From positions 1 through 52,485 of the forward strand of contig CABUAT010000014.1 of NCBI GenBank assembly GCA_902489665.1: 52,485 nucleotides of DNA, written 5' to 3'. Below, one piece after another: positions 50,637 through 52,485 of this stretch. The translations under genes were made by a program, and so were the position numbers. A model generated the notes under the pieces. The model was not told the origin of the DNA. It saw only the letters and a list, made by a program, of their open reading frames with translations, and ran no database searches. Origin of the DNA: an uncultured Collinsella sp. (GTDB lineage Bacteria > Actinomycetota > Coriobacteriia > Coriobacteriales > Coriobacteriaceae). Position 1 is the stretch's first letter. Each line of letters opens with the position of its first letter.

Positions 50637-51314
50637 ATGTCGCTGCGCGGTGGAATTGGTCTGCCTGAGCTGCCTATCAAGGATGGGCAGGAGTTTCGGC
50701 TTGGCATTATGGGTGGCACCTTCGACCCGATACATTACGGGCACTTGGTTACCGCCGAGCAGGCGCGCGAGTCGCTCGACTTGGACGCCGTGCTCTTTAT
50801 GCCGGCCGGCTCTCCCGCCTTTAAGCTCGACAAACCGGTGACGCCCGCCGAGGACCGTTATGCCATGACGGTCCTCGCCACCGCTGCGAATCCGGCTTTT
50901 TTGGCGAGCCGTTTCGAGATCGATCGTCCGGGCGTGACCTATACGGCCGATACGCTTCATGCCCTTCGCGACTTTTACCCGCCACAGGTAAAGCTCTACT
51001 TTATTACGGGTGCCGATGCGATTATCGATATTGTGACCTGGCATGATGCGAACCGAATCGCCGAGCTTGCCACGTTTATTGCGGCGACGCGTCCCGGCTT
51101 TGACATCGATACGGCCCGGGCACGGATTAAGGAATCGGGGCTGCCATTCGACGTGCGCTATATCCAGATTCCGGCGCTGGCGATTAGTTCGACCAACATT
51201 CGTAAGCGAGTTGCCCGTGGCATGAGCGTGCGCTATCTTACGAGCGAGTCCGTGCTTGGCTATATTCGCAAACGCGGGCTGTATGCCGATCTGGGTCAAG
51301 AAGATTTTGAGTGA
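50637..51314 (+). CDS. nadD: Nicotinate-nucleotide adenylyltransferase
   Basis: A 225-residue enzyme making deamido-NAD from nicotinate mononucleotide and ATP. LGIMGGTFDPIHYGHL is the HxGH nucleotidyltransferase site; ISSTNIRKRVA is the ISSTxIR motif. ATG three bases after the obgE stop. A 22-residue N-terminal extension precedes the usual start of the domain. Confidence 0.95.
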   Translation: MSLRGGIGLPELPIKDGQEFRLGIMGGTFDPIHYGHLVTAEQARESLDLDAVLFMPAGSPAFKLDKPVTPAEDRYAMTVLATAANPAFLASRFEIDRPGVTYTADTLHALRDFYPPQVKLYFITGADAIIDIVTWHDANRIAELATFIAATRPGFDIDTARARIKESGLPFDVRYIQIPALAISSTNIRKRVARGMSVRYLTSESVLGYIRKRGLYADLGQEDFE

Positions 51315-51326
51315 TGGGGGTCTACG

Positions 51327-51935
51327 TTGTCGGTAGAGGATCAGTTTGAGGGCGATGAGCGCGCGCTGCTCAAGCGCATTCAAGAGCTGCTCGATGTGCG
51401 CATGAAGGATAAGCGCAAGCGCTACATGCATTCGCTGGGTGTTGCCGAGACCGCACTCCATCTGGCTGAGGTGTATGGCGTCGACCGCTTTGATGCCGCC
51501 GCCGCCGGCCTGATTCACGACTGGGACAAGGTGCTCTCCGACGACGAGCTGGTCACGCGCGCTCTGCATTACGGCATTAAGATTGCCGGCTCTCCGTCTG
51601 CCGCGACGCCGCTTTTGCATGGCCCGGTCGCCGCCTATGAGCTTCCGCAGCTATTTCCCGAGCTGTCGCCGGCGGTCTTTCAGGCTGTCGACCGTCACAC
51701 CGTGGGCGCCTGCGACATGACGCCGCTCGATATGGTGGTCTTTGTGGCCGATGCCATCGAGCCCAACCGCCATGGTGATTATGCCCACGCGCTGCGCAAG
51801 ATGGTGGGGGAGTCGACACTTGACGAGTTGTTCTTCTCCTGTTTTGCGCAGGGTCTGGTCTATGTGATCCAGTCCGGGCGCTATCTTTATCCCACGGCTA
51901 TTACGATTTACAACCATTACGCCCAGCTACGATAG
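51327..51935 (+). CDS. yqeK: YqeK-family HD-domain phosphohydrolase (Ap4A hydrolase)
   Basis: A 202-residue HD-domain protein. RYMHSLGVAETALHLA holds the first metal His, AGLIHDWDKVLSDDE the HD pair, and PLLHGPVAAYEL another His. The YqeK family hydrolyses diadenosine tetraphosphate. TTG at 51327 follows GGGGG by six bases. The order nadD-yqeK-rsfS is widely conserved. Confidence 0.92.
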   Translation: MSVEDQFEGDERALLKRIQELLDVRMKDKRKRYMHSLGVAETALHLAEVYGVDRFDAAAAGLIHDWDKVLSDDELVTRALHYGIKIAGSPSAATPLLHGPVAAYELPQLFPELSPAVFQAVDRHTVGACDMTPLDMVVFVADAIEPNRHGDYAHALRKMVGESTLDELFFSCFAQGLVYVIQSGRYLYPTAITIYNHYAQLR

Positions 51936-51963
51936 CTCGGGTGCGTCTAGAAAGAGGTATTCC

Positions 51964-52419
51964 ATGGCCGACGAGACCATGACTGACGAGCAGATTCTTG
52001 AAGGTGTGGAGCACAAGAGCTTCGTCGCCACGTCCGACCGCACCGCTGCCTCGCTGTCCGCGAGCGGTGTCGCCGCCGAGGATGTCGCCCGCGCCGCCGC
52101 GCAGGCCGCCTACGACAAGAAGGGCGAGGACGTGCAAGTGCTCGATCTGACTGAGCTTTCCGACGTGTGCGACTACTTTGTGCTCGCCACCGGTACCAAT
52201 AACCGTCAGGTCGATTCTATCGTTGATGAGATCGAGGAGAAGGTCGCCGAGGCTTGCGGTGAGCACCCGTTCTCCATTGAGGGCCGCGAGCAGAAGACCT
52301 GGATGCTTATGGACTACGGCTCGGTCGTCGTCCACGTCTTCACCCCCGAGGCACGCGACTTCTATCGTCTCGAGAAGCTCTGGGGCGACGCTCCCCAGCT
52401 CCCCCTCAACCTCCTGTAA
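51964..52419 (+). CDS. rsfS: Ribosomal silencing factor RsfS
   Basis: A 151-residue protein. After an N-terminal Asp/Ala-rich extension of about 40 residues, the RsfS domain follows with DLTELSDVCDYFVLATGTNNRQVDSI (in family order) and WMLMDYGSVVVHVFTPEARDFYRLEKLW. It binds L14 and blocks subunit joining in starvation. RBS AAAGAGG lies eight to ten bases before the ATG. Nothing recognisable in the remaining 66 bases of the window. Confidence 0.95.
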   Translation: MADETMTDEQILEGVEHKSFVATSDRTAASLSASGVAAEDVARAAAQAAYDKKGEDVQVLDLTELSDVCDYFVLATGTNNRQVDSIVDEIEEKVAEACGEHPFSIEGREQKTWMLMDYGSVVVHVFTPEARDFYRLEKLWGDAPQLPLNLL

Positions 52420-52485
52420 ATGATTTTTCTGGGACGTGTCTCTATAGTTTTGTCAACCGCGTGCTTCGCGCCATTTCGGCATGGC

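Overview
The window looks like chromosomal DNA of a Collinsella-type member of the Coriobacteriia (Actinobacteria). The evidence is the GC-rich core genes, frequent TTG starts, Clostridial hydrophobic W (ChW) repeat surface proteins, an rmlC-rmlD gene fusion, and the mreBCD-mrdA-rodA / TIGR03960-TIGR03936-rplU-rpmA-obgE-nadD-yqeK-rsfS order. Genus is inferred from gene content and style, not from a marker such as 16S rRNA.

Region 1 (1-6.5 kb) holds two large secreted proteins built from ChW repeats in groups of three. The first (open to the left edge) ends in an L,D-transpeptidase (YkuD) domain. The second carries, between blocks of ChW repeats, a domain with the key motifs of GT80 bacterial sialyltransferases (PM0188/PmST1 type): DGSA-YV, W-SMY, KGHP, a downstream Glu and an SS pair, in the right order and near the right spacing. 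A secreted, wall-associated GT80-like protein is the most unusual item in the window.

Region 2 (6.6-23.6 kb) is a cell-surface glycan locus. AT-rich genes encode GT8, GT2 and tandem GT4-like transferases, a Wzx-type flippase, a DPM1-like transferase with DUF2304 partner, and a DUF2142 membrane protein. Very GC-rich genes for dTDP-L-rhamnose follow (rfbA, rfbB, fused rfbC-rfbD). These are split by a two-gene module, a DUF4869-like protein plus a P-loop ATPase. A reverse-strand membrane GT2 and a Wzm/Wzt ABC exporter pair close the locus.

Region 3 (23.6-32.5 kb) is bracketed by tRNA-Arg(TCT) and tRNA-Arg(CCG). Between them, on the minus strand, lies a complete shikimate to Phe/Tyr operon: aroF, tyrA, aroB, aroA, aroC, pheA, fused aroE-aroK, a terminator/attenuator-like hairpin, then aroQ.

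Region 4 (32.6-52.4 kb), all on the plus strand, starts with a CtpE-like P-type ATPase followed by a 27-bp perfect inverted repeat. Next come a zinc-ribbon membrane protein, a cyclophilin and a TPR membrane protein. Then come the rod-shape/elongasome operon (mreB, mreC, mreD, PBP2, rodA), a DUF697-like protein, the TIGR03960/TIGR03936 pair, ribosomal proteins L21 and L27, ObgE, NadD, YqeK and RsfS. These are housekeeping genes for cell-wall elongation, ribosome assembly and NAD synthesis. No insertion sequence, prophage gene or CRISPR array was seen.
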